The notes under the pieces are model-generated. The model did not search any database and was not told the origin of the DNA. It saw only the letters and a list, made by a program, of their open reading frames with translations. A stretch of 64,000 nt of DNA from Emiliania huxleyi CCMP1516 (taxonomy: Eukaryota; Haptophyta; Isochrysidales; Noelaerhabdaceae). The stretch covers positions 50,865-114,864 of the forward strand of contig NW_005200326.1 of assembly GCF_000372725.1 (NCBI RefSeq), given 5' to 3'. Below, one piece after another: positions 55,971 through 64,000 of this stretch. The position numbers and the translations under genes were made by a program. Position 1 is the stretch's first letter, and every line of letters begins with the position of its first letter.

Positions 55971-58900
55971 TCACATCCGCGCGTCGCCCTCGTACACGCC
56001 CGGCTCCTCCAGCGCAAGCAGCTCGCCCAACCCGACCGCACCGCCGTGCACGAGCGCCCAGCCGCGCCGGTCGGGATCGACGGCGACCGGCCGGCGCGAG
56101 CGCACCTACAAGCAGAAGAAAAAAAACTGCGGAAAAAGTACAGGACGGCGGGCCGGCGCGAGCGCACCTAAAAGCAGGAGTAACAACTGCGGGAAAAGCA
56201 GTACAGGACGGACGGGCCGGCGCGCGCTAGCGCACCTAAAGACAGAAACAAAGCGTGTAGAAAAAAGAAATGCGTGACTCGGACGGCCGGCGCGAGCGCA
56301 CCTAAAGACAGAAACAAAACATCTGCAGTAAGAAAAAGAAACACTGCACGCCGACAGGATGGCGCGGGCGCGCCCACAGCCCCTCGTGTGTGGCGAGGGT
56401 GGCGTCGGCCTCGATGAGGGTGCCCGTAGGACCAATCGAGAGGATGGCCGCGCTCGTGGCGGGCGCCTAAAAAGAAGAAAAACATCGTGAAAAATGAACA
56501 CAAGCAAGGGGATGGCCGCCGATCGTGGCGGGCGCCTAATAAAAAAAAGAAAATGTGTGCAAAAAAGAAATGCGCTCGTCCGGGTGGCCGGATTCGTGGC
56601 GGGCGCCGCGCGCAAGTAGACCATCGGCTTGAAGGTCACGCGGTACCTGGGCAGTTCCGAGAAAGTTCCACGCGGTTCGGGAGAAAGTTTCGAGAAGGTT
56701 CCGTGCATGTCGCTATCTCCCCAAATCTCCCCAAACCTTCCCGTATCTCCCCATATCTCCCATATCTCCCCCGTACCTCGCAGGGGAGACGAGACGCCGC
56801 GCGCCGCACCGCACCGCCGCCTCGTCCGCCTCGTCGTGCGACCGCAGCTGCGGCTTGAGGTCTTGCAGCGACACCTGTCTCTCGGGCAACCTCGCGTCAT
56901 CTCGGGCAATCTCGCGTCATCTCGGGCAATCTCGCGTCATCTCGGGTCATCTCGGGTCATGTTGGGTCCTCTCGGCTCTCTCGGCTCATCTCGGCGCATC
57001 TCGGGCCATCTCGAGTCATCGGATCATCTCAGCTTGAGGCTTGGTAGCGACGTTCGCCGAGATGCGCCGAGTTGCGCCGAGATGCGCCGAGAAGCGCCGA
57101 GATACCCCGAGATGCCCCGAGATACCCCGAGATCGCGGCACCTCGACCAACGAGACGCCGTTGGCCGCGGCGGCGCCCGCCGTTGCCTCGCCGCCCCCCC
57201 CCTCGCGGGCACGGCCGGCGCCGCGGACGCGCTCCGCTAGAAGGCGCGCCAGCCCTCCCTCGCAGCCGGCTGCAAAAGCAAGCGCCGCCGCGCGCCCCAC
57301 CGAAGACATGCGGCGGAGGTATGCGCCGTCGTCGAGCAGCCGGCGCAGTCGCGAGGCGAAGGGAGCCGCCTCCTCCGCCGTCGCCACCTGCGGCACCGCG
57401 GCCGCGAGCGCCTTCGCTCGCTCCCGCGCGTCGGGAAGCGGCGGGTCGGCGCCTAGTCTCGCGTGATCTCGCGTGATCTCGGGTGATATCGGCGAATCTC
57501 GCGTCGGGCAGCGGCGGGTCGGCGCCTAGTCTCGCGTGATCTCGCGTGATCTCGGGTGATATCGGCGAATCTCGCGTCGGGCAGCGGCGGGTCGGCGCCA
57601 AGCCGCTGCTCGAGCTGAGCGTTCGAAGCGCCGCGCACGAGCGAGCCTCGGGCGTGGTAAGGGGAGGTCAGGTCCACGTCTCCACACACACACACACAGT
57701 GGCGGGGCCTCGTGCCCCGGGCATGGTCGAAGGAGAGCGAGGCTGGCGCGACGAGCTCGGCGTTGAGGTTTGCCTGGGCACTCATCAACACCAATTCATG
57801 CTAACACTCAGTAACTAACGACGAGCTCGGCGTTGAGGCTCGCCTCGGGCAAGCCGCCCACGTCCGACGAGACGCAGGGGATGCCTGCTCACGGCTCGCG
57901 CTGTGAAGAGACGCCGTTCACACCCCTCCGCCCACGTCCGACGAGACGCAGGGGATGCCTGCTCACGGCTCGCGCTGTGAAGAGACGCCGTTCACACCCC
58001 TCCGCCCACGTCCGACGAGACGCAGGGGATGCCTGCTCACGGCTCGCGCTGTGAAGAGACGCCGTTCACACCCCTCCGCCCACGTCCGACGAGACGCAGG
58101 GGATGCCTGCTCACGGCTCGCGCGGTGAAGAGACGCCGTTCACACCCCTCCGCCCACGTCCGACGAGACGCAGGGGATGCCTGCTCACGGCTCGCGCGGT
58201 GAAGAGACGCCGTTCACACCCCTCCGCCCACGTCCGACGAGACGCAGGGGATGCCTGCTCACGGCTCGCGCTGTGAAGAGACGCCGTTCACACCCCTCCG
58301 CCCACGTCCGACGAGACGCAGGGGATGCCTGCTCACGGCTCGCGCTGTGAAGAGACGCCGTTCACACCCCTCCGCCCACGTCCGACGAGACGCAGGGGAT
58401 GCCTGCTCACGGCTCGCGCTGTGAAGAGACGCCGTTCACACCCCTCCGCCCACGTCCGACGAGACGCAGGGGATGCCTGCTCACGGCTCGCGCTGTGAAG
58501 AGACGCCGTTCACACCCCTCCGCCCACGTCCGACGAGACGCAGGGGATGCCTGCTCACGGCTCGCGCTGTGAAGAGACGCCGTTCACACCCCTCCGCCCA
58601 CGTCCGACGAGACGCAGGGGATGCCTGCTCACGGCTCGCGCGGTGAAGAGACGCCGTTCACACCCCGCCGCCCACGTCCGACGAGACGCAGGGGATGCCT
58701 GCTCACGGCTCGCGCTGTGAAGAGACGCCGTTCACACCCCTCCGCCCACGTCCGACGAGACGCAGGGGATGCCTGCTCACGGCTCGCGCTGTGAAGAGAC
58801 GCCGTTCACACCCCTCCGCCCACGTCCGACGAGACGCAGGGGATGCCTGCTCACGGCTCGCGCTGTGAAGAGACGCCGTTCACACCCCTCCGCCCACGTC

Positions 58901-61900
58901 CGACGAGAAGGGGATGCCGCGCAGCAGCGCCTCCATCACAATGAGCGAGATTACCCCGAGATTACCCGAGATCACAACGAGGCGCCGCGCAGCAGCGCCT
59001 CCATCACAACGAGCGGGCAGCACTCCTGCCAGAGAGACGGAGCGAGCAGGACGCGCGTCCGCCTAATCTCGGAGAATCTCGGGTAATCTCGGGCGACTCT
59101 CGGGTGATCTCGCGAGCAGGACGCGCGTCCGCCGAAAGATGACGTCGACGTCGTCGTCGGGCGGGAGTAGCGCGATGTTCGGAGCGGACTCGAGCTGCGC
59201 AGGGCGGGGAGGAGAGTCTCGGAGGTGTGTCGGAGGTGCGTCGGAGGTGTCTCGGAGGTGTGTCGGAGGTGTGTCGGAGGTGTGTCGGAGGTGTGTCGGA
59301 GGTGTCTCGGAGGTGTGTCGGAGGTGTCTCGGAGGTGTGTCGGAGGTGTGTCGGAGGAGAGTCGGAGGTGTGTCGGAGGTGTCTCGGAGGTGTCTCGGAG
59401 GTGTGTCGGAGGTGTGTCGGAGGTGTGTCGGAGGTGTCTCGGAGGTGCCTCGGAGGTGTCTCGGAGGTGTCTCGGAGGTGTCTCGGAGGTGTGTCGGAGG
59501 TGTGTCGGAGGTGTGTCGGAGGTGTCTCGGAGGTGCCTCGGAGGTGTCTCGGAGGTGTCTCGGAGGTGTCTCACCAGCTCACGCGAGGCGGGGTCTGTCC
59601 AGCCCGTCGCCTGTAGATGACCATGATGCCTCAGCTTGATGACAACTAACGGGCTTGGCCTTGGCCCGTCCATCCCGTCGCCACGGCGGCGAAGGCCACC
59701 CGCGGCATCGCCTACTCAATCCCTCCCCAGACTACTCTCCCGATATGAATTGAACTCATCCAGGCCACCCGGCGGCATCGCCCTTGCGAGAGCGAGCAGC
59801 AGCGACAGCCCCTTCGCTGGGCAGGGGCTCACGAGGGTCACGTACACATGCGCCGCCTAGAGGTGGGTTCGGCTTCCATAGGGAGGTAGGGGAGGGGCGG
59901 ACGAGGGTCACGTACACATGCGCCGCCTAGAGGTGGGTTCGGCTTCCATAGGGAGGTAGGGGAGGGGCGGACGAGGGTCACGTACACATGCGCCGCCTCC
60001 CACGGGCGCATCGCTTCGGGCAAGGAGGGCGCCCCCGCCGCCCCCTCCGCCGCCGCCCCTTTCGCCGCCGCCGCCGCCGGGTCGGCGGGCAGCCCGGAGT
60101 GGAAGTAGTGGTAGTCGGCTGCCTAGGAAGTGTCTAGGAAGTGTCTAGGAAGTGTCCAGGAAGTGTCTAGGAAGTGTCTGGGAAGTGTCTAGGAAGTGTC
60201 TCGGAAGTTCCAGGAAGTGTCTCGGAGGTGTCCACGGAAGTGTCTAGGAAGTAGTGGTACTTGGCTGCCCAGAGCGGGCGTGTGCAGAGGCGTGGCTGCT
60301 GCGGCCCCCAGCGGCGGAGGTATGCGCAGTGGTGCTCGCACGGCGAAAGGATGCAGTCGACGCGCCGCAGCAGCTCCGCGTGCCCGTCGGCGGGCGGGTG
60401 CCTAAAAAAGAGAAAAACAGCTGCACAAGAAATGTGCGTGGGCAGTGGCCCTGAAAGGGCGGCTGCCTCTTGAACGGCCCAAAGGGCGGCAGGTAGTAGT
60501 TGTGGCCTACGCTGACGTCAGTGACGCCTCACACCTCATCTCCTTGCATTCCACCTTGGAGCAGGTCGTCGTGGCCCATCGCGTACAGCGCGTCCGACTG
60601 CAAGCAAACGGCAAGCTGCAGCAGCGGCGCCTCGAGGCAAGAGGGGAGAGCACCACGTCACATCTCGGGTGATCTCGGCTGCCTCTCGGCGTCAATTCTC
60701 TGCCTCTCGGCTGCCTCTCGGCTGCCTCTCGGCTGCCTCTCGGCTGCCTCTCGGCTGCCCCTCGGCTGCCCCTCGGCTGCCTCTCGGCTGCCTCTCGGCT
60801 GCCTCTCGGCTGCCTCTCGGCTGCACCTCGGCTGCACCTCGGCTGCCTCTCGGCTGCACCTCGGCTGCCTCTCGGCTGCATCTCGGCTGCACCTCGGCTG
60901 CACCTCGGCTGCCTCTCGGCTGCACCTCGGCTGCCTCTCGGCTGCCTCTCGGCTGCCTCTCGGCTGCCTCTCGGCTGCCCCTCGGCTGCCCCTCGGCTGC
61001 CCCTCGGCTGCCTCTCGGCTGCCTCTCGGCTGCCTCTCGGCTTCAATTCTCTGCCCCTCGGCTGCCTCTCGGCTGCCTCTCGGCTATCTCTCGGCGAGCT
61101 GCAGCAGCGGCACCTCGAGGGAGAGGGAGAGCACCACGTTGGGGTAGGGGTAGGGGTTCGGGTACCGTGGGGGTAGGGGATGGCTACGCACCTCGAGGGA
61201 GAGGGAGAGCACCACGTTGGGGTAGGGGTAGGGGTTCGGGTACCGTGGGGGTAGGGGATGGGTACGCACCTCGAGGGAGAGGGAGAGCACCACATCGTAC
61301 GAGCGGCGCCGCGTCGCCTACAGGTGGGTTCGGCTCCATAGGGAGGTAGGGGAGGGGTGCCGTCATCTCCTGTCCCGCGTCCACCCAGACCGCGCATGTG
61401 TCCAGTCCGAGCCCCTGTTCTCCTCTCTATCTACTGCAGCGAGCTCTAGGGCCCCTAGGAAGAGCGCGTAGCAAGCAGCCAGCCGATTCGACGACAGCCT
61501 CCGTCTGGGTCTCTCTTTGAGTGCTTGTCTGCGGCTTGCCATCTATTTCGCACAGCCTGCACGAGCGCCGCCTCTGCGCCAATCAGCACGTCGTGGCCTT
61601 CCCACCTGCGCCGCGTACAGGCGGATTCGGGTACCGTGGGGGTAGGGGATGGGTGACGTGGGGGAGGGCCTTCCCACCTGTGCCGCGCACAAGTGGGTTC
61701 GGCTCCATAGTGAGGCAGGCGATGGGTTTGGGTACCGTGGGGGTAGGGGATCGGTGCAGTACCGTGGGGGTAGGGGATGGGTTCCGGTACCGTGGGGTAG
61801 GGGAGGGCCTTCCCACCTGTGCCGCGCAACGAGCGGCCGCCGCGCCGCCGCGCCGCCGCCTCCTCCACCTCCGCCGCCTCCTCCACCTCCGCCGCCTCCG

Positions 61901-61930
61901 CCGCCGCCACCTCCGCCGCCTCCGCCGCCT

Positions 61931-61988
<58 letters not shown>

Positions 61989-62493
61989 CGCCGCCTCCAT
62001 CTCCGCCACCGCCGCCGCCGCCGCCGCCTGCAGCTCCGTCGGCAACTCCGAGCGCGTAGACGAGGCCCTCTGGCAGCGGCTTAGGAGTGAGCGCCAACAC
62101 GTCGACAGAGCCGCCGCCGCAGAGCCGCAATGCCTCGCGGATGAGGGCCAGGCTGGCGCGGGTTGCGCCACCATACGAGTCGCCCGCAAAGTAGCCGCTG
62201 TGGCCAACGACCGCGACTCGCAGGTGCCGGAGCGAGCCGGCTGGCGGAAGGCCGCCGCCGCCGGCTGGCGGAGCGAGGGACGCTGTCCCGGTCGACGCCG
62301 ACGCGGCGGCGGCGGGCCCGTGCACCGCGTGCTGGAGGGCGGCGGCGTCCTCCTCCGAGATGCCGAGCTCTGCGAGGGCAGAGGAGAGATCGGAGATCAT
62401 CCGCAGCAGCGGAAGCGTCAGCGCCTCCTCGTCGAGCGTCGGCTGCAGGTGAGCGAGGCCGCGGCTCGCGAGGAGCGAGGAGAGATCGCGCAT
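55971..62493 (-). CDS. GT4-type glycosyltransferase with very large repeat-filled introns
   Basis: The ATG at 62493 begins MRDLSSLLASRGLAHLQPTL. The first Rossmann part reads RVAVVGHSGYFAGDSYGGAT, RASLALIREALRLCGGG and VDVLALTPKPLPEGLVYALG. Later exons give GHDVLIGAEAALVQAVRN, RSYDVVLSLSLE, DALYAMGHDDLLQGG, VDCILSPCEHHCAYL, RPWEAAHVYVTLVSP (about 59990), GLSLLLALARAMPRVAF, and FRRTRVLLAPSLWQE (about 59130-59030). The nucleotide-binding end is VVMEALLRGIP joined to CVSSDVGGLPEASL across the 14-copy array. The C-terminal part (ANGVSLVEVSLQDLKPQL, TFKPMVYLRAAPAT, ALVHGGAVGLGELLALEE) ends at TGA 55971-55973 and is of unknown role. Family GT4 retaining transferase; acceptor unknown. Exon order fits, but the 60400-62050 part is only partly resolved. 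Confidence 0.72.
56880..57030. repeat. 10-bp satellite TCTCGGGCAA/TCTCGCGTCA
   Basis: Head-to-tail decamers in the intron between the exons ending GVSLVE and starting VSLQDLKPQL of the GT4 gene. Confidence 0.8.
57881..58916 (-). mobile_element. 14 tandem hairpin introners, each fused to an exon copy (74-bp unit)
   Basis: A 74-bp unit is repeated 14 times almost without change. In gene sense each unit is GGGTGTGAACGGCGTCTC, TTCACAGC, GCGAGCCGTG(A)GCAG, followed by the exon copy GCATCCCCTGCGTCTCGTCG (GIPCVSSDVGG). The whole array is one GC-AG intron: CTGCGCG|GCATCCCC at the upstream end and GAGCAG|GCATCCCC at the downstream end. Joining gives LLRGIPCVSSDVGGLPE, a canonical GT4 motif. Confidence 0.93.
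59218..59572. repeat. 11-bp satellite GGAGGTGTGTC in an intron
   Basis: About 32 units of GGAGGTGT(G/C)TC. They are flanked by exon pieces encoding WTDPASREL and LESAPNIALLPP of the GT4 gene. Long frames through it are artefacts. Confidence 0.88.
59855..59995 (-). repeat. 75-bp tandem repeat containing an exon fragment
   Basis: ACGAGGGTCACGTACACATG (gene sense: HVYVTLV) recurs three times with GTGGGTTCGGCTTCCATAGG filler. Similar filler recurs at 61320-61350 and 61685-61710 in other introns of the same gene. Confidence 0.85.
60120..60250. repeat. 11-bp satellite CTAGGAAGTGT in an intron
   Basis: About 11 units between two copies of the exon piece encoding DYHYF/KYHYF in the GT4 gene. Confidence 0.85.
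60675..61090. repeat. 11-bp satellite CTGCCTCTCGG in an intron
   Basis: About 37 units with CTGCACCTCGG and CTGCCCCTCGG variants. They are flanked by copies of the exon piece encoding PLLQLA. Frames of the type ASRLPLGCLSAA are artefacts. Confidence 0.88.
61840..62035 (-). repeat. (CCGCCT)n / GGC-rich stretch
   Basis: Reads as poly-Gly (GAAGGGGG...) directly after GLVYALGVADG in gene sense. It could be a translated Gly linker or the start of an intron. Confidence 0.7.
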
Positions 62494-62707
62494 GGTGAGA
62501 AGATAAGGGATGCGGGATTTTTTTGCGTTGAGGCCGTTGATCCGCAGTGAGGGTTGACTCGGCCCAGGCAAGCAGTCAGAATCGAACTGCTTCGGCAGAA
62601 AGAAAGAAAAAGGCGTAAACTTTTTTGTCTTGGAGATACGTTTCTTCTGCCAGCGCTTTGCTCCGACCTGTAGCAGCTGGCAGGAGCGGAAGCAGCCCCG
62701 AAAAACG
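62494..62707. promoter_or_regulatory. divergent promoter region between GT4 and thermonuclease-fold genes
   Basis: 214 bp separate the two start codons (62493 minus, 62708 plus). The region includes an A/T tract (AAAAGGCGTAAACTTTTTTG near 62610). Both promoters must lie here; no clear motif was identified. Confidence 0.35.
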
Positions 62708-63560
62708 ATGCTACCCCCACTGCTGCTGCTCACAGCGTCCGCAGCGACCGGCTCCACTCCCTCGTTGCGCCGGCTCATCTCGCGGCGGCCACTCCTCTCG
62801 GCCGGCGCTGCGGCGGCGCTGGGCTGGTCTATCAACGCAGGCCGGCCGCGGGTCTACGCGACCGTGGCCGACATCCCCGACGATGAGTTCCGACGCCACG
62901 CCACGCTCCGTTGTCGCGTCGTCAAGGTCTCGGACGGCGACACACTGCGGTGCGAGCACGAGCCGCTCTGGAGCGCTCTGATCCCGAGCGCCGGCGGCCC
63001 GAAGAAGGGCAAGCTCTCTGCTCGGAGCCTGTCCGTGCGGCTGTACGCGATCGACGCGCCCGAGACGGCCAAGGCCGGGCGGCCCGGGCAGCCGCTCGGA
63101 GGGGCAGCCACCGCCTTTGTGTCGGCGGCCGTGCTCGGCAAGCTTGTGCAGGTCTCGGGACACTTCCGAGACACTTCCTAGACACTTCCCAGACACTTCC
63201 TAGACACTTCCAAGCTTGTGCAGGTCGAGCTAGCGGCAGGTAGGTAGGTAAGGGCGTCTACGCCCTTGACGCCCTCATGGTAGGTAGGTCGTTTCTCCAC
63301 ACTCACACTCACGGTGTTGGCGCAAGGGCCAGGCAACCCTCTTCCAATTTCACACACCCAGAGAGGCAGCAGCCCCACGGCGCAGTCAACGTGCAGGCCC
63401 CCCCCCCGGGGCAAACTCTGGGTGAGAGCAACCTTTTACCTCCCTCCCGGACAACCCACCTCGCGCGCAGGTCAAGCTGCTGTCGCGCGACCAGTACGGC
63501 CGTGCGGTGGGGGTGGTCTCGGTGGGCGCGCTCAGGCGGCGCGACCTCTCGGAGGCGCTA
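62708..63560 (+). CDS. thermonuclease-fold (SNase) endonuclease, 3' end unresolved
   Basis: The ATG at 62708 begins MLPPLLLLTASAATGSTPSL, then an RR-containing segment (RRLISRRPLLSAGAAAALGW) that looks like a plastid or lumen leader. The nuclease domain follows: LRCRVVKVSDGDTLRCEHEP (Asp motif), RLYAIDAPETAKAGRPGQPL (catalytic Arg and Asp-Ala-Pro-Glu), GGAATAFVSAAVLGKLVQ, then VKLLSRDQYGRAVGVVSVG. The order matches PF00565. Intron 1 is GT-AG with TTGTGCAG|GTC at both ends and CACTTCCTAGA 11-mers between. A second intron follows VELAAG. After RRDLSEAL (63560) a repeat-filled intron begins and the last exon is not identified. Ca-dependent DNA/RNA cleavage is the family activity. Confidence 0.82.
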
Positions 63561-63564
63561 AGTA

Positions 63565-63735
63565 AACACACGTAGTAGAACGGGCACCTCCCGGAGGTTG
63601 GGAAATGAATAAAGTAAATGAATAAAACGGGCACCTCTACTAGGAGATTGGTAAATAAATAAATAACACGGACACCTCTACTAGGAGATACATAAATACA
63701 TGAATACAAACGGGCACCTCTACTAGGAGATTGGT
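63565..63735 (+). repeat. AT-rich tandem repeat ACGGGCACCTCTACTAGGAG
   Basis: Four units of about 40 bp with AATAAATAAATAA-type ends follow the last recognised exon of the SNase gene. Probably intron filler. Confidence 0.8.
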
Positions 63736-63794
63736 AACTAGGAGCAGGAGAGCCCGCCCCGGTGCGGTCCTTGTGCAGGGTTCTTTGTGGGGGG

Positions 63795-64000
63795 TGGACC
63801 GCCGCCCTCGCCCCCGCCGCCCTCGCCGCCGCCCCCCTCGCCTCCGCTTTCCCCGCCACCGCCCTCGCCGCCGCCGCCCTCCGCGCCGCCGCCGTCGCCG
63901 CCTCCGTCGAGCCCGCTTCCCTCGCCGCCGCCACCCTCGCCGCCGCCGCCCTCGCCGCCTCCTCGGAGCCCACCCCCGCCGTCGCCGGTGTTTGTCCCGT
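63795..64000 (+). CDS. proline-rich (PPSPPPP) segment, possible exon cut by the window end
   Basis: The frame starting near 63789 reads GGGPPPSPPPPSPPPPP and similar to the end, finishing SPPPPSPVFVP. This composition is typical of algal hydroxyproline-rich or pherophorin-like proteins. It may belong to a new gene or be an intronic CCGCCCTCG repeat; no start codon is seen. Confidence 0.3.

Noticed and set aside
57881-58916. CRISPR-like regular array (14 units, 74 bp)
   Set aside because: There are no unique spacers; the whole unit is repeated and includes exon sequence. It is in a eukaryotic gene with no cas genes.
59139-61349. Frames with repeated GGVSEVCRRC or ASRLPLGCLSAA
   Set aside because: These are 11-bp satellites in introns of the GT4 gene, read through all frames.
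50292-62493. Carbohydrate-enzyme gene cluster (GH63-like, GT4)
   Set aside because: The genes are separated by repeats, are not co-oriented as a unit with other related genes, and clustering is not expected in this type of genome.

Overview
The window looks like nuclear DNA of a GC-rich unicellular alga, most likely a haptophyte (Emiliania-type). This is inference, from very high GC with GC-ending codons, a plastid-lineage gene set (geranylgeranyl diphosphate synthase, XEG113/RRA-like glycosyltransferase), many GC-AG introns, and two 100-base N runs typical of a draft scaffold. No bacterial operons, CRISPR array, rRNA or tRNA were found.

Layout: a C-terminal gene fragment (1-219); an XEG113-like glycosyltransferase (2406-8481, minus); a SAM-MBD-PHD chromatin reader (9224-10549); two divergent unknown genes (11700-12887 minus, 12938-13522 plus); an Asp/Asn hydroxylase-like gene (14120-15386, minus); a Hint-like gene end (16519-17093); a calcineurin-like phosphoesterase (17600-21559, minus); a mobile-element-like coding remnant (21650-22494); a BSD-domain protein with repeated C-terminal modules (23421-27549); a multi-domain membrane/ankyrin/dynamin-like GTPase (29928-33552); an MFS permease (34022-35449, minus); a repeat-rich, gene-poor stretch (35450-39767); GGPP synthase (39768-42111, minus); a 499-bp MITE (42658-43156); a short-chain dehydrogenase (43707-45231, minus); an ankyrin/U-box E3 ligase (45992-48148); a SAP-domain gene (49279-49872); a GH63-like glycosidase (50292-54068, minus); a direct-repeat-bounded element (54437-55557); a GT4-type glycosyltransferase (55971-62493, minus); and a thermonuclease-fold gene (62708 onward). 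Most genes are independent; the three carbohydrate enzymes are not an operon.

The outstanding feature is the introns. In nearly every intron that can be placed by reading frame, the first bases of the downstream exon are duplicated at the start of the intron, so that an AG|GT, AG|GC or AG|GA motif occurs at both ends. The splice donor is then simply the duplicated exon start. Three kinds of filler lie between the copies: AT-rich TTAA-type islands, satellites of 10-11 bp period, and a short (about 40 bp) hairpin element ending in GTGAATAG or GTGAACAG. The hairpin element was found at nine separate loci plus a 14-copy array, always inside introns and always in the sense orientation of the host gene. 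It behaves like an introner. Several introns have then expanded by tandem duplication of exon copy plus filler (8, 10, 14 and about 15 copies). These observations, with many GC and a few GA donors, are the likely undescribed system here: ongoing intron birth by flank duplication, followed by intron amplification.
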